Positions 27,088-35,118 are shown, counted from the stretch's first letter. The stretch is 64,000 nt of DNA from Litchfieldia alkalitelluris (GCF_002153425.1 NZ_KZ119600.1:4014095-4078094), one strand, 5' to 3'. Notes: a model not told the origin generated them from the letters alone. A program made the numbers and translations.

Positions 27088-27951
27088 ATGAACAATTATA
27101 AAGAAGTTGTAGATTTATACTTTGAATTAAAAGATTCGCCAGAATCTACCCGAGAATCCTATTGGAGACGGATGAAGTTATTTTTAGATTTTATCGAGAA
27201 GCGTGGTTTCTCTATTGAACAAATTACTTTAGAACATATCCAACAATTTATTCTATATCTAAAAAAAGAACGCCACCTTAAGCCTGGGACTATTAATAAT
27301 TATATTTCGGCTATTAGGTTTTTCTATACTTATGTATTAGAGAAAGAATGGAATTCACGAAAAGTACCTAGAATGAAACGTATAAACCGTCTCCCTATCA
27401 TTCTGTCAAAAGAAGAAGTCATGACCCTTATTCATTCAACTACTAATTTAAAACATAAAGCGATGTTAGTTTTAATTTATGGAAGCGGATTACGAGTAAG
27501 TGAAGTGGTCAAACTTAAAATTGGAGATATATCTAGTAAAAAAATGTGGATACGAGTGGAAGGTGCTAAACACGGTACGGATCGATACACTATCCTATCG
27601 GACTTTGCACTTCAAACTTTGAGAGAATACTTCAAAAGCTACTTCTCACGTAAATCTTACTCAAGAGAAGACTGGCTGTTTCCTGGTTCAAATAAAGATT
27701 GTCATATCCATGTTAAAACAATAAAAAACACAATGATTAAATTAAGAGATAATTTAGGAATGGATTCAAGAATTTCAGCTCACACCTTAAGGCATTGTTT
27801 TTCCACACATTCATTAGAAGATGGGGTTGAACTAGTTTATATCCAACAGATGTTAGGTCACAAAAACCTTGAGACAACGTCTAAATATCTTCACATGACA
27901 TCTAAAGGGTTGATGGGGATTAAGAGTCCATTGGATCCAGGTGACTCCTAA
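27088..27951 (+). CDS. Tyrosine recombinase of the IS91-type element
   Basis: 287 residues. N-terminal SAM-like core-binding domain (about 5-90, SIEQITLEHIQQFILYLKKE) and catalytic domain (about 105-280) with all active residues visible: Arg in GSGLRVSEVVKLKIGD, Lys in RVEGAKHGTDR, HTLRHCFSTH, and LGHKNLETTSKYLHMT with the nucleophilic Tyr. Many IS91-group elements carry such a gene directly upstream of the transposase. The reading frame ends inside the start of the transposase (11-base overlap). ATG at 27088 follows AAGGAGGTAATCTA. It probably resolves or assists transposition. Confidence 0.93.
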   Translation: MNNYKEVVDLYFELKDSPESTRESYWRRMKLFLDFIEKRGFSIEQITLEHIQQFILYLKKERHLKPGTINNYISAIRFFYTYVLEKEWNSRKVPRMKRINRLPIILSKEEVMTLIHSTTNLKHKAMLVLIYGSGLRVSEVVKLKIGDISSKKMWIRVEGAKHGTDRYTILSDFALQTLREYFKSYFSRKSYSREDWLFPGSNKDCHIHVKTIKNTMIKLRDNLGMDSRISAHTLRHCFSTHSLEDGVELVYIQQMLGHKNLETTSKYLHMTSKGLMGIKSPLDPGDS

Positions 27952-29101
27952 TATGGCACTTACTGTTCAGAACTTATTCCAATCCACCTATCATAATTTT
28001 AAAGGACAATATAAACCGTCTTTTAACCAACTAAAAGTGGTAAAGAGCATTATAAATTGTAGAACCTCAGCTTTAGGTACCTATACTTTTTCATGTGAAT
28101 CTAATGGTTGTGACCATACGGTTGTTCGTAACTATTCCTGTAGGAATAGGCACTGTCCTATGTGCCAAGGAGTGAATAAAGAAATCTGGGTAGACCAAAG
28201 GAAAAAGGACATATTAAATGCCCCATACTTTCATGTGGTTTTTACCATGCCTGAACAATTGAAGAGGATAATCTATCATAACCAACAACTACTCTATGAT
28301 CTTATGTTTAAATGTGTAGCTGAAACTTTAATGGAATTATCGGAAGATGAAAAATATTTAGGCGCGCAGATTGGTTTTCTTTCTGTGTTGCATACATGGG
28401 GGCAAAACTTACATTATCACCCCCATATCCATTCCGTTGTATTAGCTGGTGGACTAAACAAACTGAATCAATGGAAACAAGCTAGTAAAAAATTCTTTAT
28501 TCCTGTTAAGGTACTGTCTAAAAAATTCAGAGGGAAATTTCTTTATTACTTAAAACTTTACTATCAGAAGGAAGTTTTAAGCTTCTTTGGAGAGTCTGCA
28601 CAATATAAAGATCCAAAACAATTTCAGAAACTAATAGATTCGTGTTATGCATTAGATTGGTACAGTTATACGAAAAAACCCTTTGCAGGACCGCTGGAGG
28701 TAATGGAATATCTAGCTCGTTACACACATCGTATTGCCATTTCCAATAAAAGACTAATATCGGCAGACAAGGCTAATGTGACATTTCGTGTCAGAGATTA
28801 TAAGGGTAATAAGAAGAAACAAGTTACTATGACTTCCGTTGAATTTATGCGAAGGTTTTTAATGCATGTGCTCCCGAAGGGATTTGTGAAACTCAGGTAC
28901 TATGGATTATTAGCTAATAGAATAAAAACAGAAAAACTAACACTTTGTAGATCATTAACAAACAGTCCGATTTATAAATCTATATTTGAAGGTTTAAGTT
29001 ATATTGAGGTATTATCGATTATTTTTAGAAAAGATCTCACTTTATGCCCAAAGTGCAAAAAGGCTCATTTAAAGTCCAGCTTATCAGGAGATACCTCATA
29101 A
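27941..29101 (+). CDS. tnpA: IS91-family transposase (Y2 HUH)
   Basis: 386 residues. N-terminal zinc-binding domain (about 30-80, CESNGCDHT and YSCRNRHCPMCQGVNKE). The HUH metal motif is in NLHYHPHIHSVVLAGG (about 155-170). The catalytic tyrosines lie in MEYLARYTHRIAISNKRL (Y-x3-Y). It appears full length and intact. Known mechanism: rolling-circle single-strand transposition with no target duplication. Coupled to the recombinase gene by an 11-base overlap. Confidence 0.95.
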   Translation: MTPNMALTVQNLFQSTYHNFKGQYKPSFNQLKVVKSIINCRTSALGTYTFSCESNGCDHTVVRNYSCRNRHCPMCQGVNKEIWVDQRKKDILNAPYFHVVFTMPEQLKRIIYHNQQLLYDLMFKCVAETLMELSEDEKYLGAQIGFLSVLHTWGQNLHYHPHIHSVVLAGGLNKLNQWKQASKKFFIPVKVLSKKFRGKFLYYLKLYYQKEVLSFFGESAQYKDPKQFQKLIDSCYALDWYSYTKKPFAGPLEVMEYLARYTHRIAISNKRLISADKANVTFRVRDYKGNKKKQVTMTSVEFMRRFLMHVLPKGFVKLRYYGLLANRIKTEKLTLCRSLTNSPIYKSIFEGLSYIEVLSIIFRKDLTLCPKCKKAHLKSSLSGDTS

Positions 29102-29138
29102 ACTGTCTGAATAGAATAGAATTTAAAAAGCCCCTTAA

Positions 29139-29360
29139 GTGGGGAGGGGGGAGTTATGTTCAAATTTAACAAAACACCATTCAAATTACCCAGCTATAGC
29201 TTTTATTAGGAAAAAAATCAAAAATCAAGGTCAAGTTCAAAAGATTGAATCCCCAAGGGAGCTGGTGCGGAGTATCGCGACTTCATTCTTCTGGGGCAAT
29301 CAAAAATTTTGCGGATATGATGATTTACATAAACAGATCAAAGCACAACTAGTAGTTTAA
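29139..29360 (+). CDS. Small hypothetical ORF in the distal end of the IS91-type element
   Basis: 73 codons from GTG, product unrecognised (contains SIATSFFWGNQKFCGYDDLH). The GGAGGGGGG run is inside the frame rather than ahead of it, and an ATG with proper spacing at 29155 opens a different, very short frame. A terminator overlaps the stop codon. It may be a decayed passenger gene. Confidence 0.25.
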   Translation: MGRGELCSNLTKHHSNYPAIAFIRKKIKNQGQVQKIESPRELVRSIATSFFWGNQKFCGYDDLHKQIKAQLVV

Positions 29361-29382
29361 ATTACTAGCTGTGCTTTCTTTC
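29340..29382 (+). terminator. Terminator-like hairpin near the distal IS91 end
   Basis: AAAGCACA(A)CTAGTA pairs with TTACTAG(C)TGTGCTTT, followed by CTTTC. It could end transcription of the element or be part of its oriIS region. Confidence 0.6.
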
Positions 29383-29411
29383 GCGCAAAACTTCCGATTG
29401 ACCCCTTTAAG

Positions 29412-29431
29412 AACCGTCCCGCTGTTCACAA
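29412..29431. repeat. Palindromic element, right-arm remainder after IS insertion
   Basis: AACCGTCCCGCTGTTCAC, the continuation of the element whose left part ends at 26833. Confidence 0.85.
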
Positions 29432-29450
29432 AAGTAGTAGCCTGTACTAG

Positions 29451-30008
29451 TTATTTATGTAAAGGTATGTCTAACAATTTTTCATAACCGTCCTTATCCA
29501 CATCGAGCTTGTATACTCTAAGAAAATCCACCACAAAACTGGGGTAAGGTGTTAAATCCTTCTTTGCTTTTTCTTCCATCATTTTAAGGGAAGTGGGCGT
29601 GAGTCCTCCCTGCATAGCTTTTCCGATTGTTAAATGTGGGACATACGCCTCCATTTCAAAATACTGTTTAATCAAGTTTCCCGATGGCGCGATGGTTTGG
29701 ACAATTTTGTGATGTAAATCATGTAGTAACCTAGAATCATTAATACTCAAATATAAAATATTATCACCAAAAAAACTTGGTTCACCTAGCGACACTTGAA
29801 AACTTTTGAAATTGCCGCATACCTCTTTAACTTTACTTATCCAAAACTTATCTGGTGTTAATCCCCCTTGCGCTTTCAATGTGATATGTGGTTCTACCTT
29901 TAACTCACTCACCCATCTTCTTTGAAACTGCTCAATACGAATCAACACTTCTTTTGGCGGTACAATTCCTATGAAATACTTTTCTATCAATTCATCAACC
30001 CCTATCAA
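29451..30008 (-). CDS. 2H phosphoesterase (2'-5' RNA ligase-like) family protein
   Basis: 185 residues with the two HxT motifs that define the 2H superfamily: EPHITLKAQGG (about 41-51) and VPHLTIGKAMQGG (about 128-140). Length is normal for LigT/YjcG-like proteins. The predicted activity is hydrolysis of a cyclic or 2'-5' phosphodiester, in the cytoplasm; the natural substrate is not known. It is a lone gene next to the IS91 insertion, intact. Confidence 0.85.
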   Translation of the reverse strand: MIGVDELIEKYFIGIVPPKEVLIRIEQFQRRWVSELKVEPHITLKAQGGLTPDKFWISKVKEVCGNFKSFQVSLGEPSFFGDNILYLSINDSRLLHDLHHKIVQTIAPSGNLIKQYFEMEAYVPHLTIGKAMQGGLTPTSLKMMEEKAKKDLTPYPSFVVDFLRVYKLDVDKDGYEKLLDIPLHK

Positions 30009-30040
30009 ACAGAGTACTGCTACTTATTTTAACAGAAAAT

Positions 30041-30070
30041 TCAATAAATACGAACGCAAGAACCGTCCCT
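30041..30070. repeat. Solo right arm of the palindromic element
   Basis: GAACGCAAGAACCGTCCCTT followed by CGTTTACG, with no left arm nearby. Confidence 0.8.
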
Positions 30071-30143
30071 TCGTTTACGACAACAAAATGGTATATTATT
30101 AGTAAAGAAACGAACGTGTGACATTAGCTGGGGAGTGGTTTTT

Positions 30144-30686
30144 ATGAAAAAGATTAAAGAACGATTGGGAGAGAAAGATATTCGCGTTTTAAAGGGGATC
30201 ATCGGGCTGGAGCTACATGGCGTATTAAGCCCCACACTATCAACGAAAATGGGTAGCCATACATATACACTCTATTGGTCTATTTCCTTTTCGTTTAATA
30301 GGTTATTGAAAAAATCGTTTGTTAACATTACCAATGATTATAGGGAAAGCGATGCAGATGAAGATTATTGGAGATTAGATGTAAAGGAAGCAGCTGAACC
30401 AGAAAATATCAGTTATCACTATGACGAAGAGTTAAGCGACAAAGCGTTGGCAGGGCCTTTTTCCACAATAAATATTTGGTCAGTAATAAAAAAAATCTCT
30501 GTTTATTCCAAAAAAATGGTCAATGATGAAGAACATCTGGAGTATGATGCCGTCCTAGTTTTTCATTTAGAAAATGGTCAACAATTAGGGTTGACACACG
30601 ACCTCATGTTTATAAAACTTACCTACGATTCAGAGCGAATCAAAGAAATGACAAAACATTGCTACGAAAGACTTTGCCTAGAGTAA
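30144..30686 (+). CDS. Hypothetical protein, 180 residues
   Basis: Not recognised. A cytoplasmic alpha/beta-looking protein with basic N-terminus (MKKIKERLGEKDIRVLKGII), a central region SYHYDEELSDKALAGPFSTI and a beta-rich part YDAVLVFHLENGQQLGLTHD. No signal peptide or membrane helix. ATG at 30144 is 8 bases after GGGGAG; the GTG nine bases earlier is too close to that site. Its stop codon TAA is the first part of the GTAAAC end of a palindromic repeat, so the coding sequence may have been altered by that insertion. Confidence 0.65.
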   Translation: MKKIKERLGEKDIRVLKGIIGLELHGVLSPTLSTKMGSHTYTLYWSISFSFNRLLKKSFVNITNDYRESDADEDYWRLDVKEAAEPENISYHYDEELSDKALAGPFSTINIWSVIKKISVYSKKMVNDEEHLEYDAVLVFHLENGQQLGLTHDLMFIKLTYDSERIKEMTKHCYERLCLE

Positions 30687-30816
30687 ACGCAGGGACGGTT
30701 CTTGCGTTCACACGGTCAGTGGTTCCTAACTTGACCCTTGACCACAAATTGAACCACATTAACCTTCATTCTTATAAATAACAATTCGTAAACGCAAGAA
30801 CCGTCCCCCTGTTCAC
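30684..30816. repeat. Palindromic element, long-loop form (third loop type)
   Basis: GTAAACGCAGGGACGG start, arms 30692 to 30807, loop beginning ACGGTCAGTGGTTCCTAACT, tail CTGTTCACTCCC. The left end provides a TAA stop on the plus strand and the right tail lies close to the TetR stop codon. Confidence 0.9.
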
Positions 30817-30832
30817 TCCCCCGGGCACACAC

Positions 30833-31393
30833 TCACTTGATAATTTTCAGGAGGAGATGATTCATTTCATCTACGGATTTTTCGAATCCACCCAAATACC
30901 ATTCATAAATAACACCTAATATGGCATTTGTGTGATATGCAACTACGAATTCAAAATCTCCACTATCATCTTTCCTACTCCCCTCTACCATCTCTATTGA
31001 ATTCTTAAACAAGGATTTAATTCTCTTGAAAAACATTTCATAGTACACAAAGTGCGAATTACTGTTAAATATAAATTGATAGACTTCTCTATTTTTATAG
31101 ACGTGCTCAAATACATAGATCATTTGCGGCTCTAATTGTTGATCAGATTGAAAGTGAAGGTTCGTCGTTTTTTGCAATGATTCCTCCAATTGATCTAGCA
31201 GCTGCGCAATGAACTCCTCAAAATAATTCGGCACATTTTCATAGTGCAAGTAAAACGTTTTTCGAGTGATTCCCGATTGTTCACAAAGCTCAGTTACCGT
31301 AATTTGTTCAAGAGGCTTATGTTTCAGTAAGTCAAACAATGCTTTTTCCAAACTTTGCTTTGTTTTGATAACTCGTAAATCCATCTCATTCAT
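30833..31393 (-). CDS. TetR/AcrR family transcriptional regulator
   Basis: 186 residues. N-terminal HTH (about 8-55: SLEKALFDLLKHKPLEQITV, TELCEQSGITRKTFYLHYEN) is canonical TetR. The C-terminal ligand domain (about 75-186) is of the variable type. It is divergent from a KstD-like flavoprotein gene, and the space between holds a perfect 30-base palindrome, so it most likely represses that gene and is released by a steroid-like or other small ligand. ATG at 31393 follows GGAGGCGGG. Confidence 0.9.
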   Translation of the reverse strand: MNEMDLRVIKTKQSLEKALFDLLKHKPLEQITVTELCEQSGITRKTFYLHYENVPNYFEEFIAQLLDQLEESLQKTTNLHFQSDQQLEPQMIYVFEHVYKNREVYQFIFNSNSHFVYYEMFFKRIKSLFKNSIEMVEGSRKDDSGDFEFVVAYHTNAILGVIYEWYLGGFEKSVDEMNHLLLKIIK

Positions 31394-31522
31394 TAACCCG
31401 CCTCCTCCTTATCAAACACGCCGAGCAGTATAACATAGCGTAGCACACAACTATGAATTAAACCCCTCGTGACACAGAAAAGTCATATATATAATTTTCA
31501 TCAAACAGTCATAGAAAAAACA

Positions 31523-31557
31523 CAGACAGTTTTATTATACATTTGTATAATAAAACT
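31523..31557 (+). promoter_or_regulatory. Promoter overlapped by a perfect 30-bp operator palindrome
   Basis: AGTTTTATTATACA (31528-31541), TT, TGTATAATAAAACT (31544-31557): a perfect inverted repeat. It overlaps a plus-strand promoter CAGACA-17-TATAAT (31523-31528 and 31546-31551) that points at the flavoprotein gene. It is placed as expected for a TetR operator. Confidence 0.85.
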
Positions 31558-31668
31558 AACTTATTACCCATATATTCTACCAAACTTAGTATTTTATACA
31601 ACAAGACTACTAGAATTCTGCATTTTTTCCCAGGAAATAAGTTGAAGATTGACTATTAGGAGGGATTA

Positions 31669-33321
31669 ATGATGAAATGGAACGAAGAATTTGATGTTGT
31701 AGTTGTTGGTAGTGGCGGTGGTGGACTTGTGGCAGCGATCACGGCCGCTCACCATGGATTAAAGCCTGTCATTATTGAGAAAACAAAGGAGTACGGAGGA
31801 GCCACAGCATTATCAGGAGGCGGCATTTGGGTGCCGAATAACCACGTGTCGAAAAAAGCAGGTGTTAAGGATAGTGAAGAAGAAGGCCTTACTTATATGG
31901 AAGCTGTCATTGAGGATAAAGGGCCAGCCTCCACGTACGAAAGAAAAGCTGCTTACGTGAAAAATGGGCATAAAATGGTGAAATTTCTAGAAGATTTAGG
32001 TATGAAATGGGTACCAGGAACGAAATATCCTGACTACTACCCTGAGGCACCTGGCGGAAAAGTTGGTCGCGTGGTAGAAGGAGAAATTTTTGATGCAAAG
32101 AAGTTAGAAGACTATGAAGAAAAATTGAGAACTGGTGATATGGAGGCACCAATGCCCCTATACTCTGGCAAGGTATCATCAGTTCCAGTTGCTTTTACAA
32201 ATATGAAGGACTTCTCGACACTTGTTGGAATGGCCTTGAATGGTATGAGACACAAAGTTCTTGGGCGCCACGCCATCTCCATTGGTGGTGGTCTCATTGC
32301 CCGATTCATGCGAATTGCCTTGGACTTAAACATACCAATTCAATTGGAAACTCCTTTAAAGGACTTAATGATGGACGATAATGGGGAAAAAATCGTTGGC
32401 GTTCAAGCTGAAAAGGACGGAAAACCTTATTACATCAAGTGTAAGGCCGTTGTTTTAGCCAGCGGTGGATTTGAAAGAAATCCAGAACTCCGCAAAAAAT
32501 ATCATAACATTAATGGGGATTGGTCCTCCTCTCGCACGGAAAATACAGGTGATATTCTCAAAATCGCAGAAAAGTACGAACTCGATACTGCATTGTTGGA
32601 CGACGCCTGGTGGGGGCCAGCAACAGTAGATGGGAATGGGCGACAGAAATTTTTAGTATATGAGCGCTCCATGCCCCACTCCATCATTGTTGATCAAGAT
32701 GGCGAACGATATTTCAATGAATCTGAATCCTATACTGATGCAGGTCACGCTATCTTGGAGCGTCAGGAAAAGACAGGTAAAGGTATTCACTCGTGGATGA
32801 TCATGGAAAGCAGGCATCGAAACAGGTATTTATTCGGTGATATGCTACCGAAACGAACGCCACAGGAAGCAATCGACAGTGGATTTTTAATTAAGGCCGA
32901 TACTATTGAGGAGCTTGCGGAAAAATGTGAGATTCCTGTTGAGCAATTAAAGGGAACGATTACTAGGTTTAACGGATTTGTGGAAGCCGGTGTAGATGAG
33001 GACTTTGGACGTGGGAAATCCGCATACGACCGATACTACGGGGATCCTACTTATGAATATCCGAATCTAGGAACCATTGAAAATGGACCTTTCTATGCGT
33101 GTAAAATTTACCCTGGTGACTTAGGAACAAAAGGCGGTATCGTTGCAAATGAAAATGGTCAGGCATTGAAGAATGGCCAACCAATTGAAGGACTATATGC
33201 AACTGGAAACTGCTCCGCCTCAGTGATGGGACGTGTTTATCCTGGTCCAGGATCAGCGATCGGTGGAACAACCGTATTCGGGTATATCTCAGCGAATCAT
33301 ATAAAAGAAGAGCTATTCTAG
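31669..33321 (+). CDS. FAD-dependent dehydrogenase, 3-ketosteroid-delta1-dehydrogenase/fumarate reductase superfamily
   Basis: 550 residues. The FAD-binding N-terminus is VVVVGSGGGGLVAAITAAHH, followed by EKTKEYGGATALSGGGIWVP. The catalytic/capping part is central, and the C-terminal FAD motif is GLYATGNCSASVMGRVYPGP with GSAIGGTTVFGYISANH, typical of KstD-like enzymes in motif and length. It could desaturate a ketosteroid or a related ring ketone; the substrate cannot be fixed from sequence. ATG at 31669 or 31672 follows AGGAGGGATT. Single-gene unit, probably controlled by the divergent TetR gene. Confidence 0.85.
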   Translation: MMKWNEEFDVVVVGSGGGGLVAAITAAHHGLKPVIIEKTKEYGGATALSGGGIWVPNNHVSKKAGVKDSEEEGLTYMEAVIEDKGPASTYERKAAYVKNGHKMVKFLEDLGMKWVPGTKYPDYYPEAPGGKVGRVVEGEIFDAKKLEDYEEKLRTGDMEAPMPLYSGKVSSVPVAFTNMKDFSTLVGMALNGMRHKVLGRHAISIGGGLIARFMRIALDLNIPIQLETPLKDLMMDDNGEKIVGVQAEKDGKPYYIKCKAVVLASGGFERNPELRKKYHNINGDWSSSRTENTGDILKIAEKYELDTALLDDAWWGPATVDGNGRQKFLVYERSMPHSIIVDQDGERYFNESESYTDAGHAILERQEKTGKGIHSWMIMESRHRNRYLFGDMLPKRTPQEAIDSGFLIKADTIEELAEKCEIPVEQLKGTITRFNGFVEAGVDEDFGRGKSAYDRYYGDPTYEYPNLGTIENGPFYACKIYPGDLGTKGGIVANENGQALKNGQPIEGLYATGNCSASVMGRVYPGPGSAIGGTTVFGYISANHIKEELF

Positions 33322-33419
33322 TAAAGTTCGGGGACCCAAGTTCGGGGACCAGGTCCCCGAACTTTTTGTGTCTGTTCATAAAATTGTGTGGGACCAGGTC
33401 CCCGAACTTTCTGTGAACT
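33321..33419. repeat. Second palindrome family (GGGACCAGGTCCC type)
   Basis: Two hairpins in tandem with core GGGGACCAGGTCCCCGAACTT, the first directly after the flavoprotein stop codon, separated by TTTGTGTCTGTTCAT. It has different arms but the same habit as the main family: placement after a stop codon and GTAAAG/GTGAAC-like ends. Confidence 0.8.
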
Positions 33420-33424
33420 CTTTC

Positions 33425-33622
33425 CTAACTATCTTTTCTACTCTTCAATTCCTCTATAATGTAGATCATTTCCATTTTAATATCTGAGGCTTTTTCAAAT
33501 TCAAAAGCATTTCTGGCGAATGATAAATCCTCAACTAATACTCCATAACGCTCTTTTAGTTCCTCAAATGACTGTTCTGATAAATTCAAGATATTTTTAA
33601 GGTTAGGACTACCTTTATACAT
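33425..33622 (-). CDS. Small UvrB/UvrC-motif-like protein under a c-di-GMP riboswitch
   Basis: 65 residues from the ATG at 33622, which has a perfectly spaced GGAAGGAGAG; a longer frame from 33643 would start inside that site. The core ELKERYGVLVEDLSFARNAF followed by EFEKASDIKMEMIYIIEELK resembles the UvrB/UvrC interaction motif (a helical hairpin with conserved FE.AA..R/K..I). No catalytic domain is present. It probably binds a partner through this hairpin. Its leader contains a c-di-GMP-I riboswitch and terminator, so its level should follow c-di-GMP. Confidence 0.75.
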   Translation of the reverse strand: MYKGSPNLKNILNLSEQSFEELKERYGVLVEDLSFARNAFEFEKASDIKMEMIYIIEELKSRKDS

Positions 33623-33759
33623 TTTATCTCTCCTTCCAATCATGAAGATAACTTACTTTTAAGCATTGATATCCCTTGATACCTATTAAACTCCTTTCTC
33701 TTTTTTATGATTTATTTGCTTTTATAATAGACTACTTATATAAATTTAAGGGCTATAGA

Positions 33760-33812
33760 TATTCATCCCATTAATAATAAAAGATGAATACCAAAAAAAC
33801 AGATATTCATCT
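33760..33812 (-). terminator. Riboswitch expression platform: terminator with competing repeat
   Basis: Minus strand GATGAATATC, loop TGTTTTTTTG, GTATTCATC, then TTTTATTATT. A second GATGAATATC copy follows about 25 bases later and could compete for the same pairing strand. Confidence 0.7.
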
Positions 33813-33825
33813 CATATCAGTTTTA

Positions 33826-33907
33826 TTCGGCAACCGGCTACCTTAGTATTACAACTTTAGGCCCCTGGCTTTGCGTCCTTATTTTTCAATAAGTTTGCTA
33901 TTATCAC
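33826..33907 (-). ncRNA. c-di-GMP-I (GEMM-I) riboswitch
   Basis: The minus strand has the class I hallmarks in order: AGCAAAC, the P2 hairpin CTTATT-GAAA-AATAAG with a GNRA loop, GGACGCAAAGCC, the receptor-side GGGGCCTAAAG, and the closing GGTAGCCGGTTGCC. Spacing matches known c-di-GMP-I aptamers. A terminator follows, then the small UvrB/UvrC-motif gene. Confidence 0.9.
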
Positions 33908-33923
33908 TAAAACATATGAATTT

Positions 33924-33952
33924 AGTATGGACTGTGCTTACTTCTCTATCAA
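33924..33952 (-). promoter_or_regulatory. Promoter of the c-di-GMP riboswitch transcript
   Basis: Minus strand TTGATA (33947-33952), 17 bases, CATACT (33924-33929), which places the transcript start about ten bases before the aptamer. Confidence 0.65.
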
Positions 33953-34081
33953 AATACATAAAACATATGTATATACATTTCGACACTTTTTGGCAATAAC
34001 CTTCCTATTATTGAAATATCAGTATAAAGGTAATAGTCGATTATACCCAGTGAACATCAGAGCCCCTTTTGCGCTCAAAAC

Positions 34082-34116
34082 GCCACGTAAACGCAAGAAC
34101 CGTCCCTGCGTTCACC
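34082..34116. repeat. Solo right arm of the palindromic element
   Basis: GTAAACGCAAGAACCGTCCC followed by TGCGTTCACC; no left arm within 100 bases. Confidence 0.8.
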
Positions 34117-34231
34117 CCGCCCCTCCCGTTCTCCGCCCCCTCTGCCACACCCCCACCATCATCAATTTTGGTACAATTAACCTAGTAGAGATCATTACCA
34201 ATATATAAAAATAAGAATATGGAGGACTAAC

Positions 34232-34978
34232 ATGGACAAGGTATTATATAGTGAGTTAAACCCTAGTGAGTTTAGAAAGCGCCTGAGTGAAGCACCAATT
34301 GCCTACCTACCACTTGGAACACTAGAGTGGCATGGAGAACATTTACCGTTGGGCTCTGATAGCATACAGTCACAAGGTTTCTTTGAACTGCTTGCCAAGG
34401 AAATCGGGGGAATTGTTTTACCACCATTGTTTTTAGGACCTGATAATAAAACCGAGATAGCTGGGAAAGAGCTTTACGGAATGGACTATTTTGAGATTGA
34501 TCCAGACAGGGAGAATAAACAACCTCACCTGAAGGAACAGTTAGACGGCAGCGCCTATTGGGTACCAGACGAGACCTTCACCCTCCTACTTGATGCAACG
34601 TTAAAGCAACTCAAACGGGCAGGGTTCAAAATTGTGGTTGCCCACGGGCATGGCCCATCTACACACCACTTTATAAAAACAATTCCTCAATGGAAGGAAA
34701 AATATGACTTAGAATGTTTCGCCTGTTGGGGAAGTGAGCAAGATGAGGAAGGGCTCGGTCTAATGGTGGATCACGCTGCCATGAATGAGACATCTATCTT
34801 GATGGCTCTGAGACCTGATTTAGTTCAGTTAGAAAAGCTCCCACAAGACCTACATGAGTGGCCGCTCGGCATTGCAGGTCAAGACCCACGCACTAATGCT
34901 AGTAAAGCGCTTGGTGAAAAAATCATTTCCCTCCAGCTAAAAAGAATGATACATATTTTGAAAGAAAGGTTAAAATAA
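34232..34978 (+). CDS. Creatininase family amidohydrolase
   Basis: 248 residues with the family metal-binding motifs: LPLGTLEWHGEHLPLGSDS (Glu/His/Asp ligands, about 25-45), VAHGHGPSTHH (about 147-157) and HAAMNETSILMALRPDLV (Glu ligand). Relatives hydrolyse creatinine or modified nucleoside/lactam rings, and the true substrate here is open. ATG at 34232 is preceded by ATGGAGGACTAAC. Single gene; the upstream solo palindrome arm lies about 120 bases away. Confidence 0.88.
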   Translation: MDKVLYSELNPSEFRKRLSEAPIAYLPLGTLEWHGEHLPLGSDSIQSQGFFELLAKEIGGIVLPPLFLGPDNKTEIAGKELYGMDYFEIDPDRENKQPHLKEQLDGSAYWVPDETFTLLLDATLKQLKRAGFKIVVAHGHGPSTHHFIKTIPQWKEKYDLECFACWGSEQDEEGLGLMVDHAAMNETSILMALRPDLVQLEKLPQDLHEWPLGIAGQDPRTNASKALGEKIISLQLKRMIHILKERLK

Positions 34979-35047
34979 ACACCGCTAAAGTTAGCTCTCC
35001 CCTCTTAATATTGAGGTGTGCACATTCTTGCTGCTTTCATAATCAAA

Positions 35048-35111
35048 CGAAAGGACGGTTCATACGTTCACGACTTAATCGTGAACGCAAGAACCGTCCC
35101 TCTGTTTCCCC
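35048..35111. repeat. Palindromic element, short-loop form
   Basis: AAGGACGGTTCATACGTTCACGACTTAATCGTGAACGCAAGAACCGTCCC-type structure (arms 35051-35100): left arm has CATACG where the right has CGCAAG, so the arms are imperfect. The tail adjoins the zinc-ribbon membrane gene. Confidence 0.85.
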
Positions 35112-35118
35112 CTCATTG

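Larger units (their letters stand above)
26834..29411 (+). mobile_element. IS91-type element carrying a tyrosine recombinase
   Basis: About 2.58 kb inserted in the right arm of a palindromic repeat. The rejoined flanks rebuild the arm CGCAAGAACCGTCCC. The exact ends are ambiguous by two or three bases because AAG/GAA is shared. The site contains CAAG and GAAC, the tetranucleotides reported as IS91-family targets. It has no long terminal inverted repeats, as expected for rolling-circle elements. Contents: a tyrosine recombinase and a Y2 HUH transposase overlapping by 11 bases, plus terminal hairpins. Confidence 0.9.
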
